Of a DNA stretch of 64,000 nt, positions 25,891 to 37,570 are shown piece after piece (the stretch's first letter is position 1; each line of letters starts with the position of its first letter). The notes below the pieces were generated by a model. The model made no database searches. It was not told the origin of the DNA and saw only the letters and a program-made list of their open reading frames with translations. The DNA comes from Poecilobothrus nobilitatus (lineage: Eukaryota > Arthropoda > Insecta > Diptera > Dolichopodidae), in contig OX352774.1 of assembly GCA_947095535.1 (NCBI GenBank), positions 41,122,496-41,186,495 of the forward strand, written 5' to 3'. A program made the translations under genes and the position numbers.

Positions 25891-26275
25891 TTAATCCTTT
25901 ATTTAATAATCATATTATGTTTTCTGTACTGTCTCTATATTTATTGCGTTTCAATTCTAATATAATCATAATGGTGATATTATGTTAATTTCGATTGGCT
26001 AAAAACCGTAAATCTATTGGGCATTGGGGAAAATACGAATAAAGGAATAGGAATAAAGTAAATTGGGAAATATAATTTCGTGAGAATAATGATCATTTCA
26101 ATTGATTTTGAAACTTTAAATGTTGATTGATGATTAATGAAATATACAAAAATTTCTTCAGCTTTATGAATGAATTTTTGAATTCTTATAAAGTTATGAT
26201 AAAAAAACAACAAAGAAAATAAATAAAACATCTTTAAAGTAATTTTAAATGATATGTAATTTTAAATGATATAAT
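25891..26275. other. AT-rich spacer, no gene seen
   Basis: The - strand ORF at 25980-26231 is Phe/Ile-rich and has no recognisable feature. Confidence 0.45.
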
Positions 26276-27345
26276 TCCAGTTAAATGTGGTGTTCCACAT
26301 TGATCTATTTTGGAACACCACATCTTCACATCTCCTCTTCTTTTCAGTTTATTTATAAATGATATCTACCAATGCTTGTCTGAAGCTCATTGTAGGTTAT
26401 ACGCCGACGATGTTCAAATTTATATTAGTGGTCCTGCTAATGCTATTCATAATTATATTGGTAAAATGAATGAAGAGCTTGATGCGATAGCCTTTTGACC
26501 CTATGAGAATGGTTTAAAATTTAATCCTTCTAAATCTCAGGCTATGTTTATGTATGTAAGAAATATTGATACAACTGTTCTTCCTAAAATAAAGCTACAT
26601 TTTTCTGTATTGCCATATGTTAAGATGGCTAAGACTTTGGCTGTTGTTTTGAATAAAATATTAACGTGGAATAACGATATTGATTTTATAGCTAAGCGCG
26701 TTTTTTCTTTACTTCGTAGACTTTGGAAATTTTCTTATTTTATTAATGAAAACTAAAAACAGAAGCTCATACTGTCATTGGTAATGCCTATTTTCACGTA
26801 CTGTATTAATGTGGTTTATTCTGGTATGAGTGCTAATGAATTTGCAAGACTGAATATTATTTTCAATTCATGCACCCGCTTTGTTACCAATCGTCGTAGA
26901 TTTGATAGGATTAGCGACGTTTCTAAAAAAGTGCTAAACTACGCCTTCTCTAATTTCTTCAACTACAGATATATTACCTTCATGTACAAAATAATTTCAA
27001 AATCGGTACCAACATATCTATACGATAAATTAGTTTTTGGTAGATCTCGTAGAGATTTAAATTTAATTGTTCCACGTCATAATGGTAGGCATATTCATTT
27101 ATCATTTTTTGCTAAGGTTGTTGTTCTTTGGAATTTGTTACCAAGTTCCATCAGTGGTGAACCATCGAAACATAAATTTATTAGAGCCGCATGGGGATAT
27201 TTCAAGCAGAAATCTTAGATTAAATCTTGTTTTTTTTCATTACTTTAGTTTTAACTTTAGTATTAGATATATTAATGAATTAATTGAATTTATCTAGAGA
27301 CAACTTCTTATTATATACTATTGAAGAGACTAATCGTCTCATGTA
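26276..27345 (+). pseudogene. 5'-truncated Jockey-like LINE, RT C-terminal half and (TAAA)n tail
   Basis: The frame opens with a GVP..SIL remnant of the GVPQGSILGP motif, then PLLFSLFINDIY and the RT active-site box YADD (26400-26411) in RLYADDVQIYIS. NGLKFNPSKSQAMF follows, matching the NGL.lNp.KT/S block. Farther on come ILTWNNDI, FNSCTRFVTNRR and a C-terminal IVPRHNGRHI region ending near 27218. In-frame stops at 26496-26498 and 26754-26756 disable it. It ends in (TAAA)n at about 27355-27382, typical of a 5'-truncated LINE insertion. A related, more decayed piece is at 57540-58290. Confidence 0.85.
26285..26323. repeat. Perfect 13-bp inverted repeat in the RT motif
   Basis: ATGTGGTGTTCCA at 26285-26297 is the exact inverse complement of 26311-26323, with a 13-base loop. 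It falls in the GVPQGSILGP block and adds about six codons there, which suggests a snap-back copying event. Confidence 0.85.
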
Positions 27346-27389
27346 TATTATAACATAAATAAATAAATAAATAAATAAATAAAAATATG

Positions 27390-28529
27390 TAATAACCATA
27401 CATATATTATACATACATACTTATTATGTAAGTAATTCTAAAATGAATCAATACTGAATCATTTTATTTAAAATTTTCTCGAAATATTTATTTTTTTTAT
27501 GTAGGTAGGTATCTATAATATTAAAATAATCTATTAATTTTAAAAATAAAGACTTACGTCATTTTATTTATTTACTTCATTTCTTTTGTATTTCTTTTTA
27601 TTTTAATATGTACTTATATATTTTTATCGAAAACTATTATTCTCAATATTTGATTAAAACCTTTAAAGTAGATACAATAATCCCCATTTTAAAATAAATC
27701 CCATTTAATCGTTTAAATCTATTCATTCAATAAAAGCGTGCAAAAACATAAAAATAATTAAAAAAAAAAAAAAACAAAAAATTAAAATCAACAAAGAAAA
27801 TTCTATTAAATAAAAATAAAAATTCTTTAAGTTTAAATTTTTTTTAAAGTTTTTGTTTGTTAAAAAAATTAAATAATGAAAATCCCATTTATTTAAGAAT
27901 AAATAATTCAAATAAATTTTGCACAACAAAAAAAAAAAAAACTAAAGATAAAAAAATTTACAAATATGTACTTAAAAGTAAAATAAAAGTTGAAAATTAA
28001 ATAATAATAATTAAAAAAAAAATTAAAATAATACTTATTTTAATAGTCTGTATAATAATAACTAAATAGTACTTTTTATCATATACCTATTAGTTAAATA
28101 TAGTAGAATTTAATGACATATAATTAAAGGTAAGTTTACAATTTTAAGTGAATAAAAAAAAGTTCTAAATTTTAATTCATACCATATATCCATTTTTAAA
28201 AATTCGATTATTATCCATTTTTAATCAAATTAGATTTTAATTTAACCTTTTAAAGTCTTAAGTCCAATTCATTTCTTATTAAATATACTTAAACTATTTT
28301 TTGTTAGTGAAAAATCTTACCAAGTAAAAGTTAATATTTTAAAATATCAAATATAGAAAAATGTTGATATTTATAAAGTGTAAAAAAATTTTTTAGCAGT
28401 ACCTGGTGGCAGTATGTATTCCAAAAATCAGTAAACACATTCCTTTTGAATTTAACTGAACTACCTTTGTTTGTAAAATTTAAAATTTAATATAGAAAAA
28501 ACATAATTCCCCATATAATAATGACTATC
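27390..28529. other. AT-rich noncoding stretch, no gene seen
   Basis: No ORF beyond chance and no recognised repeat. Confidence 0.55.
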
Positions 28530-28735
28530 CAAAATGAAATTTCCCAAGTAATCGTGTCCATATCTTTCTTTATCCTCAAAACGAAACTGTCTATTATATT
28601 ATTTTTAAAGGATTCACCCTAAAGTTTGTTTTAAAAGGTATGGTTTTGGTTGTTAAAATTCCAACACCATTCTGAGAAACTTCGTGCAGTTCTTTTGAGT
28701 GACTTTTGATATTTCCACTATCCACTTTCCACTTT
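28530..28735 (-). repeat. Interspersed repeat family R, copy 4
   Basis: On the - strand: AAAAGTCACTCAAAAGAACT, GCACGAAGTTTCTCAGAATG, GTGTTGGAATTTTAACAACC and ACAAACTTTAGGGTGAATCC, colinear with the copies at 10270 and 17175. At its right edge the phrases CACTATC and TTTTGATATTT are duplicated (28710-28780). Confidence 0.7.
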
Positions 28736-30626
28736 TGATATTTACACTATCTCCCATACAAAAACCACTATCTGCCATACATAAAAAATAAAATTTGAAA
28801 CGGTTCTAACAAATAAGCCCTCAGAAAATTACTACTAACAACAATAAAATGCTATTCGTCTCTAAAATTTGTTTGAAATTTTTCGAAAGCATGTCCTGTA
28901 GCAAGTTTTTTAGAGTTCTTGTAACAACTTAATGTAATAAAAAATAAGGTATCTAGTTTATAAAACCAATTGTTTTTTTTTAAGGCGTATATAATAATTT
29001 ATCGTGACTACACTTTTGCATCATAATTTATAATTTTCCTTAGAATTGTTTCTATGAAGGAAAAAATTATGATTATGATATCTTACATTATAAAACAATA
29101 TTAGAAACGTTTTATTCAATTTTAAGGAAAAGCTTATATTTAATTAAGGAAAGTCATTAAAGTTTGTGTTCTTTTTACACAGAGAATAAATAGTTGGGAT
29201 TAGTTCGTAAATAGAACGTTAATTTTTTGTTTTATTGCTATCATCTACTCTTTCTCAAAGGCGGGTGTATTGGGGGAGCAAGAAAGATTAGTTTACTCTG
29301 TAAAAGCAATGCACACAAAATAGTATGCCAAAATATATTAAACAAAAAAAAATTAAGCTTTATTTTAACAGATTTATTTATTATATAATTCTTAATTTAT
29401 TTAAGATATTAGAAAGAACTTAAGTCAACTAATTTTAACGAATTATTTTAATGATTTTAATTTAATATTCTTAAGAGGTTTATTAAGAGGTTACAATTAA
29501 TAAAACAAAAAAAAACCAATAAAAATTATAATAAACAGAAAATTTTTAAAATTTAATTCATATTCTGGAAATCTGGGCACAGAAATTTTCATTTTGAGGT
29601 ATTTAGCTATAATAAATGACCTGCAGCATGCAGCAGTTAATTATATATGTATATGTATGTAGTGGTAGTGAACTAAAAAAAATGACATTTGCAATGATTA
29701 TATTGATATTAATAATTGAATAATTGTGATTTGTGAAGATGAAATGACAAATATTGAAGTGACATACATATTTACTGAATGAAAAATTTAATTAAAGTTG
29801 GCTTTTTTTCTCCCTTTCTTTTTTTTTTTTTTTTTTTTTGTGTTATCAATTTAAATATGTAATAATATAATATTACCATAAAGAAACTATACTATATTAT
29901 AAATACTAATAATATTTGATATATATATTATGTATTGTATGTTTTTTTTATACATATTATGTATACATATACGTGTAAAATGATTGACTATGAATTTATG
30001 AGAAAAAAAAAAAATATAATGTATGTATGTATATTTCAAATTACCAACACTTTACTAGTTTAACGCTTACCAATTTAAAGCTTGATTAGTTCACAATAAG
30101 TAATGAATAAGTAAAGAAATATTTTTCTTTTTTATAACTATTTTTATATAAATTTAGTTTCATTTTATTTTTGTTGGAAGAGACTTTCGTCTAATTTTTT
30201 ATGATTTTTTTTTTCATTTCTAAGTTGATTCAATTCAATTTTTCTTTTTTATTTAATATACATATATACCTAATTGAAACATTAAAAAATATATAAAAAC
30301 ATACATATGTGATAAACAAAATCTGATTTATTATATTATTATAATAAGAATTTCTGGACAAGATTTCATTCATTACAATTTTACAAGTTTATGTGTACTG
30401 CATGTAGGTAGGTATAAATCGTTTAAAGAAGTTTAAAATTTAAAGAAGTTTTATTCGTCATTTTGTTATTTCTAAAATATATGTATAATATAGATATAGA
30501 GTGATTAATTTTTGCTTGCAGACTCATAATATAAAAATATATTACTTTTTATATGGACAAAAACTCAAATGGACATAATCCAAAATATTCAATCATATTT
30601 ATTAGTTAATGTATTGGCATTTAAGG
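28736..30626. other. AT-rich noncoding stretch, no gene seen
   Basis: Nothing recognised apart from homopolymers and short TA arrays. Confidence 0.55.
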
Positions 30627-30971
30627 TTGATTTTCACTTTCATCTTATAAGACAAAGGCAATAAAATGGACAGTTTTATCCAATCAGAAATAATTAAACT
30701 AAGCCGCGAGTCTCGCCTAAGAGTTTCTTCTACTTTTTAGACAAGACGGTCACTCTTCTTAATATTATAAAACTCTTGTATGATTTCTGTTTTGATAAAT
30801 TTTTTTCTAATTACTTTAAACATACATAGGTATTTTTCACAATTTTTCACTATTTGTCAAAAAATAAACAAATCTAAACTTTTTAGACTTCGACGAGTCG
30901 ACAAATCCTGTTAGAAACATCAAATTTACTGTCTAAAATCCATTATTCTATAAAACGAAAGTGAAAATCAA
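30627..30971. mobile_element. MITE-like element with TTGATTTTCACTTTC ends
   Basis: Its 15-bp termini are perfect inverted repeats (30627-30641 and 30957-30971). The similarity continues inward with mismatches for about 25 to 30 bp, to TCTTATAAGAcAA against GTTTTATAGAATAA. At about 345 bp with no ORF, it fits a non-autonomous DNA transposon. The flanks (TTAAGG and TTCAAG) do not give a clear target duplication, so the superfamily is open. Confidence 0.65.
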
Positions 30972-31654
30972 TTCAAGTTATATTTGAGACATTGAATTTA
31001 AGTTTAGTTTTCTATGATGATTACTGCGTGGGCGAGAGTTGATCCTTTATTTGAATGTAAAGTCATAAGAAGAATATAAAACTAAAAGTGTAGCCGACAT
31101 TATTAGCAGCTATATTTCAAATATTTAGAAAATGGTTCTCAGTGTAAATTAAAGAATAGAGAAATAAGATATAGAACTTCGAATTTTTGTACACTGTGCT
31201 TATGTAATATTTGTATTAACACTTAACATGAAATTACATCTTTATTGGCTCACTTATAATGTCTAAAATTTAAATAGAATTGTTTTATACCGATATTTAA
31301 TGTTCTTAATATTTTTTTTTGGCTAAAAATTGATTGAAGATTCCAAACAATTTGAGTTTATTCGACAAATCGGCACCACGATTTGTTGTTTATAAAAAGA
31401 TTATTATAGTATATATAAGCAATCTTGTAAAATATTTAATTAAATTGAATCTAAAAATAATAATTTTATACCTATTATGTAAAAAACGTCGTTTTTCGTA
31501 ATATATTTTTACAGAATTTCTTCCAAATTTTTCTTTCATTCAATTTTTAAAATAAACAATTTACTACATATTTTTTTTTATTTTGTTATCTATGGTGTTG
31601 TGTATCTACAATTAGAAAGAAGGATTGAAAAAAATTATTTTAAATTAACTTTAA
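30972..31654. other. AT-rich noncoding stretch, no gene seen
   Basis: No coding or repeat signal recognised. Confidence 0.5.
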
Positions 31655-32655
31655 CTACGATGCTCGGAAATAATGCAGCAGGAAATAAAGCCGAATCGTT
31701 TTTATTTAACTTCCGATGCGATGATAAAGCCGAAATCGCAAATTTTGATTATTTAATTTTTTTTTTAATATTGACATCAGTCGTTTATGTGGAATTTCTG
31801 TGAAGTATGTATAAATGTGTAAAAAAAAAATATAAGTAGCCGGGATTTTATAGTTTGATACAAAATCATAGTGTTATCTTTTTCCAGACCAATGTGTAAA
31901 TACTCCGGAAAAAATGGCAATGGTTGATGTTGTAATCAACTCTTAAATCCCTCCTAATTTTAGAAAACATTTAGTTTCGGGTGTACTCAAAATGTGTTCT
32001 TTGTTTTTTCAAAATTTTTTTTTGATATTGACATCAGTCGACGTGTATGACAGCCTCCTGTGAATTAAACAGTCGCGCGGATCGTCAACCGAGCCGCATC
32101 GGAGCGGCGCGTTCTTTTCGAATAGCTAGAATATGAAAAATAAATGTACTTGTTGAAAATATTCGGATTTTATAGTCGGTTACAAAATGAATATTATACG
32201 GTTTTTACAGAATAGGTGTATAAAATGTGTATATGCGAGATTCTGAATTAGGAGAGATTTTATAAATATGGTTACAAAATCAGAATTTGAATAATATGTT
32301 TAGTTGGAGTCCTCATTATTTGAAATGCTTTGTTGTTTAAAAATGTGTGTACAAAAAATTATTAGTAATAATTTATTACAAAATCAGGGTTCAATAATTT
32401 ATTTTAAAAACGGAATTTCGTAACGGACATGAAAAATGTCGTGCTTTCGTACCAGATCTGTTATTTTACTTATATATTTTGATGTTATCATACTTAAATT
32501 AAAATTTCAAAACAGAATTTTTTTTATTTTAAAAATAAAATTCCTTTTCCGTTTCGGCTTTATGTCTCTTACAAAACGGTAATAAGGCCGAATGGAAAGG
32601 AAATAAATCCGATTTGACTTTATTGCCTGGTACATTATTTCCGGTCACCTTTAAT
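31655..32655. mobile_element. About 1-kb element with imperfect terminal inverted repeats
   Basis: The left arm GGAAATAATGCAGCAGGAAA...TAAAGCCGAATCG (from 31666) pairs imperfectly over about 50 bp with the inverse complement of the right arm GATTTGACTTTATTGCCTGG...CATTATTTCC (to 32642). Inside are diverged repeats of TTATAGTYGGTTACAAAA (near 31848, 32170, 32270 and 32375) and two copies of ATATTGACATCAGTCG (near 31769 and 32026). A GC-richer island lies at 32060-32120. The 67-codon ORF at 31600-31803 lies across the left arm and is not convincing. Exact ends and target duplication are unresolved. Confidence 0.55.
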
Positions 32656-33149
32656 TTTAATTTAAGTAAAAAAAAAAACAAAAAGAAAAACAAAAACTAA
32701 AAGAAAACACCGGTAATTGATGATATAAACAAAATTTTTGTTTTACATTCAACTATTTTTTAATTATAGGATTTTTGTTTTAAAACGTAAATTTTAGTAT
32801 CTTAAAATTCTAAAAGTTGATTTATGTAAGTTTACATAATCAGATTGCTATTATAAATTTAATAGGATAACTTTTAATAGGATTTTATATTATCGGATTT
32901 TTTAATATCTTAAAACCAAATGTTCTTAAAATTTTGCAATTTCCTATTTGTTCAGATGAAAGTTTGCTTTTTTTAGTATAAAAAATAAAATAATTTTTTT
33001 TTAAAATATATTTTGAAATAGTCTACTATGTAAGTTTTTTATTGGAAAAAAGTATAAGAAATCTTCAAAAGATACATATATTAAACAAAATCCTAATTAA
33101 TTAATCGCTTAATCAACTAAATTTTATTTTTATCTTTTATAGTATACTT

Positions 33150-33262
33150 TTTGTAGTTAACAGTCAGCACTATTCAGGGCATATGAAAATATATTCTGCA
33201 TAAATGGCTATAAACTGAAGTTGAATGTAAAACTAAGTAAAACTGAAGCTATAATATCGTAA
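33150..33262 (+). pseudogene. Tiny LINE RT fragment
   Basis: The frame reads RAYENIFCINGYKLKLN then VKLSKTEAIIS. This matches the block of non-LTR RTs just after the YADD box (typically W...NGL.lN..KTE.i.F). Only about 30 codons are recognisable. It is too short to assign a family. Confidence 0.5.
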
Positions 33263-36200
33263 GATACAAAAAATATTTACACTTACTAAAACTTTTAGTT
33301 TTAAGATTTACAAAAAATTATTAATATTAATGTTTTATAATTTAAATTAATAAAAAAATTGTCTGACCATCTTTAAATTAAATTATCCATTTATTTTTTG
33401 ATTACTCTTATTACTAGTTATGTAAATATATATGTATGTATAATTTTCGGTACCATTAAAACACTATTGAAATTTACATTTTTTAAATAAATTATCTTAC
33501 ACCTTCCGGTCATTCGCATTTTTATTTCCCTTAAATCATTTGACATTTTATCTTATGAACACTTGACAGATAATACAATATAACGTACGTACAAGAAAAG
33601 CGATGACACCTAATGATGATACATAATTAATTGTCAATTATTTTTTTTATTATTAAAAATTTACCGTTAACCATAAAATATGATAACTGTTAATGTGCTA
33701 TATACTAAATGCATCATTGATTTTTTTTAATTTTTTTTTTTTATGGTTCGTATTATAGAAAATTTTATTATTCAATATTTGAAATTATTATTCAAAAAGT
33801 AAATATTAATAGATATATACATACATTTAGTTTTCATATATTTATATAAGTTTACAGCCTCTGCCCTTTTGATGGTTAAATTAAAATACAACAATATAAT
33901 ATACTAGTTAATATATATATATTTATATGTGTACATATGAGTTAATATATATATGTAAATATATAATATCAAATTATCAAACAAAAAACTGTTAAAAATT
34001 CCGCTCAAAAAATATTTTAACCAAATGTGACCTTGAATATATTACCTATTTGTTTTTATTTTTTATGTTGTATATTTTTTACATAATTTTATGAACATAC
34101 TACTATGTACATAGTACATAATAATTTCATATATAAATGTATGTATTAAAAAATAACTTACATTGAATAAATTAAAACAAAAAGCTTTTTAAAAACCTGT
34201 TGTTTCTGAAAATTAAAATAAAAGCAAATAAATATGTATGCAAAATATGGAATGAATCTTTGACGAGAATTAAATGATCGTCGTTCAAATTTGCAATAAT
34301 TGATATAACCATAGTTTTATAGAAATTAACAAAATATAAATTACTTAAAGTATGTATATAAATTTGTCAGAAGAAGGCCGAAAAACAAATATGTATTTAA
34401 TTTTTTCAAATTACCCGAAATTTTTTTTTAAGACAACTTACGAATCAAAATTTAGCTATTCTCCTTTATTTTTAGGGCTATCCTTTAGCTATTCTCTTAT
34501 TCTTTTAGCTGTATCTTTAACAATTCTCATTTATTTATTACAAGCAATCAAATTTAAAAAGTTTTCCGAATAATTTTGAAATATTTGCCTATTTCAATTT
34601 CAACGAATTGTTATGCTATCATAATTTTCCTTATTACTTCTTTTATAGATTCTATAACAAACAATGTCAATATCGGTTATTGCACGATGTCAACAGTCAT
34701 CGTCAACACAACAGATTTTGACTATTAGACGGAGTTGCATTTAACAGTTGCTGCAACTTTTCTCAATTTGTCTATGTATGTGTAAATCTCATTATGAAAT
34801 GAATTAAGATTTTGCTTAGAAGTATTGCGCATTTAATTATATCGTGCGTGATTCGTGACAAAAAAAAATTGTCAACCTACATTCATACATAAATGTTTTA
34901 TTGCTCGTATCTATGTAGTTGTGAAAATGCAACAGATCATGGTAGATAATTTTTTTTCGAAAATTTTCGTATTTTCACGGCAAAACTATAGTGCAGCAAA
35001 AATATTCCCACCACAAATAAATTCTAGGGAAAGAGGGTGATAGACAAAGTGAAAGAAGATAAATGCTAACAGCGTCTAATATAGTGCATTAACAGTAGTA
35101 AATGAGTCACATACTCCCATCTTAACGTTTTCGGCATTGTGTTGGAATAAATAATGATGGTTAAATGGACGAACAGTTCCATTGGAAAACTTATTATTTT
35201 TTTTTCAATAAAATAAGACAAAAGTATTAAAGTGGGTGTTAATTAATTCACGCGACTTGAATTTCGATATTTTTTTTTTTTGTTTTAAATTAATCAATTT
35301 GAATTTAGTTATTAGTTATTAATTATTAGGATTATTAAATGTTTTGAATGAATGATTTTTAATTTAATATGAATTATTTTAAAATATTTATTATAAGTAA
35401 GATAAGTTTCTTTCATTATAACGTTTAAATATTCATGTACCTACATATAATTAAATAACTGGTTAACGCTGGTTAAAAAGTATAGGATTTATAGGTGTAT
35501 GGTTAAGAAATGAGAACACATATCACTATGGCATTATGATCTGCGAGTTTTGTGCAAAAAAACTATTATTATTTACATTTTACGATATTAAAACACCATA
35601 ATAATGACTAATTTTTTACATGCCTTGCAAATAAGTTTCTTTGTTTTTTAAAAAAGTATCGTTTTTTTTTTTTAAATCCAATAATCTATTAAAATTAAGC
35701 ACTGATATAATGTTATACAAATTAATTACCTATAGGTATACAAAATATATACATATTCTATGCTATATTTTTTATGCCGAGGCCGAGGTATCATTATATA
35801 AATACGCCAGCATTGTTTTTTGGGTCCCTTCAGAGAAAAAACTGCTGAACCGATTTACATGGTTTATGCATCATTAGAAAGAATGAGGGGAGGAAAAACA
35901 AAATATGTTTTTACCTTTTTAATCGGGATGGTAGTTTAGGAAATACAGCTTATCAAAATTTCACGCCACATATGCATTGTTTTAAACAACTTTCTATGTA
36001 TTTACATATTAATTCTTTTTTTCTTTTTAGTATTTGCTTTTTATTAGTTCGTAAATCGTAGTAGTATTTTTTGAAGTAAGTACTAATTATTTATACTTCA
36101 GAATGTAAATATATATTTGTGTTTGCCTCTCGCATATATATGATTCAGTATTGTATATTTACACTGAATTAGTATAGAATATGATATGAGGGTGTAAAAT

Positions 36201-37009
36201 TTTTTAAATTGGATTGGATTGGTGGATTTTATTAATAATATTTTAATTTTTTAAAAATTTTTTTTGGAAGTTTTGTATGAAATGGATATCAGTTTTCTTT
36301 TTAGTACACTGATAAAAAAATATTATGTTAGAAATTATATTGTTATTATAATAATCTAAATTAATAATAGTTAAAATAAAATTATAATAGATAATTATAT
36401 AGTTAATTATAATATCATAAATAAATAAAATAATAATATGTAGTAAATTTAGTTTAATTGTCAGACATAATATATGTATGTTTATAAGTATCTAGTTTAA
36501 ATTAAAATGAGTCATAATATTTAAAACTGATTCTAAAATTACTTTATAGAATTTTTAATAATTTTATATACTTACATACATATATATGTAATTTAAATTT
36601 CGAGGAAAAAGTGCTTTTTTTTTTTTATATATAATGATTATGTAATTAATTCCGATTTTTTGAAATGTTAAATTAGGATAGGTAAACTATTAGATTATAA
36701 TCATCAGATAATGATCTTTAATCATTTCAGTTTTATATTAAATGGGATTTGGCACAGAATATACAGAATGATTCGAAATATGTTAACACAATATAATATA
36801 ATATGTTATAATTATTATTATTTTGAAAGAAAATATTTTTAATATTAAATTATTAGGATGGTCTGTTAAGAAATGTTTTTAATAGTTGAAAACTTGAAAC
36901 CGACAAAGAGTTTTCATGATTGTGATTATAATGTAATTTGTAATTTTTATTTCTTATCTTTGAGATTTTTTCACAGATGAAATTATAATTTTAAATAGCG
37001 GTCCAAAGA
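33263..37009. other. AT-rich noncoding stretch with possible old repeat pieces
   Basis: 34440-34530 holds a short imperfect tandem repeat of TTTAGCTATTCTC. 34980-35150 and 35770-35960 are less AT-biased. The latter contains AGAAAAAACTGCTGAACCG, a phrase resembling insect transposon sequence, but no second copy occurs here. ORFs at 34352, 34855 and 35641 have no recognisable domain. Confidence 0.45.
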
Positions 37010-37570
37010 CAATAAATTTTTACTTTATAGCCTGGAGTAAAGAGGGGGGGGGGGGGGGGCAAATTCTAAAATATTTTCTTAGGTAAGTTATAGTTATAGG
37101 GGTAGTAATTGTTAAAGACTTTTATTCGATTCAAAGTGTCTTGTGTTTAATTTTAGACTTTTGAAAGATCCAGGCGGTTCCAAAATTTTGGAAAATTTAA
37201 CGTTTTCATAACAGTAAATTTAGGCAAAAATTTTTGATACTATTATACTAATTTTAAATTTATAAAACTTAAAAAAAATTGACGTCATTTAACTTTTTCA
37301 AATTGAAAAAAAATATCTTCGGACTTTTTCGAAATTTCAGGAACTTTATACTTCCATGTCAAAAGTATGTTTTGTACATAATTTTTTTTGAATGATTTTT
37401 TTTGAATGACATTTATCTATGGGTGTATGGCTTTCTTTGTCTTAAACGATGTAAAAGTGTTATGAACAGATGGTAAGATGGACAGACGGATAGAAGAACA
37501 GGACGAAGTAACTGAACGAATTGACAAAGTAAAACTTATAAGAACATTTTTCAAAATATTTTTTAAACAT
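37010..37570 (-). repeat. Family A, copy 5 (diverged), with a 16-G run
   Basis: Colinear with copy 2: a G run followed by AAATTCTAAAATATTTTCTT, GTTTTCATAACAGTAAATTT, TTTTTCAAATTGAAAAAAAA, AAACGATGTAAAAG, a decayed ACGG tract and AAGAACATTTTTCAAAATA. The G run (37044-37059) sits where copy 2 has CAGGGGGTGG. A 14-16-base unit ATTTTTTTTGAATG is duplicated at about 37382-37409. The + strand ORF at 37478-37660 runs through the ACGG tract and is not a gene. Confidence 0.65.
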
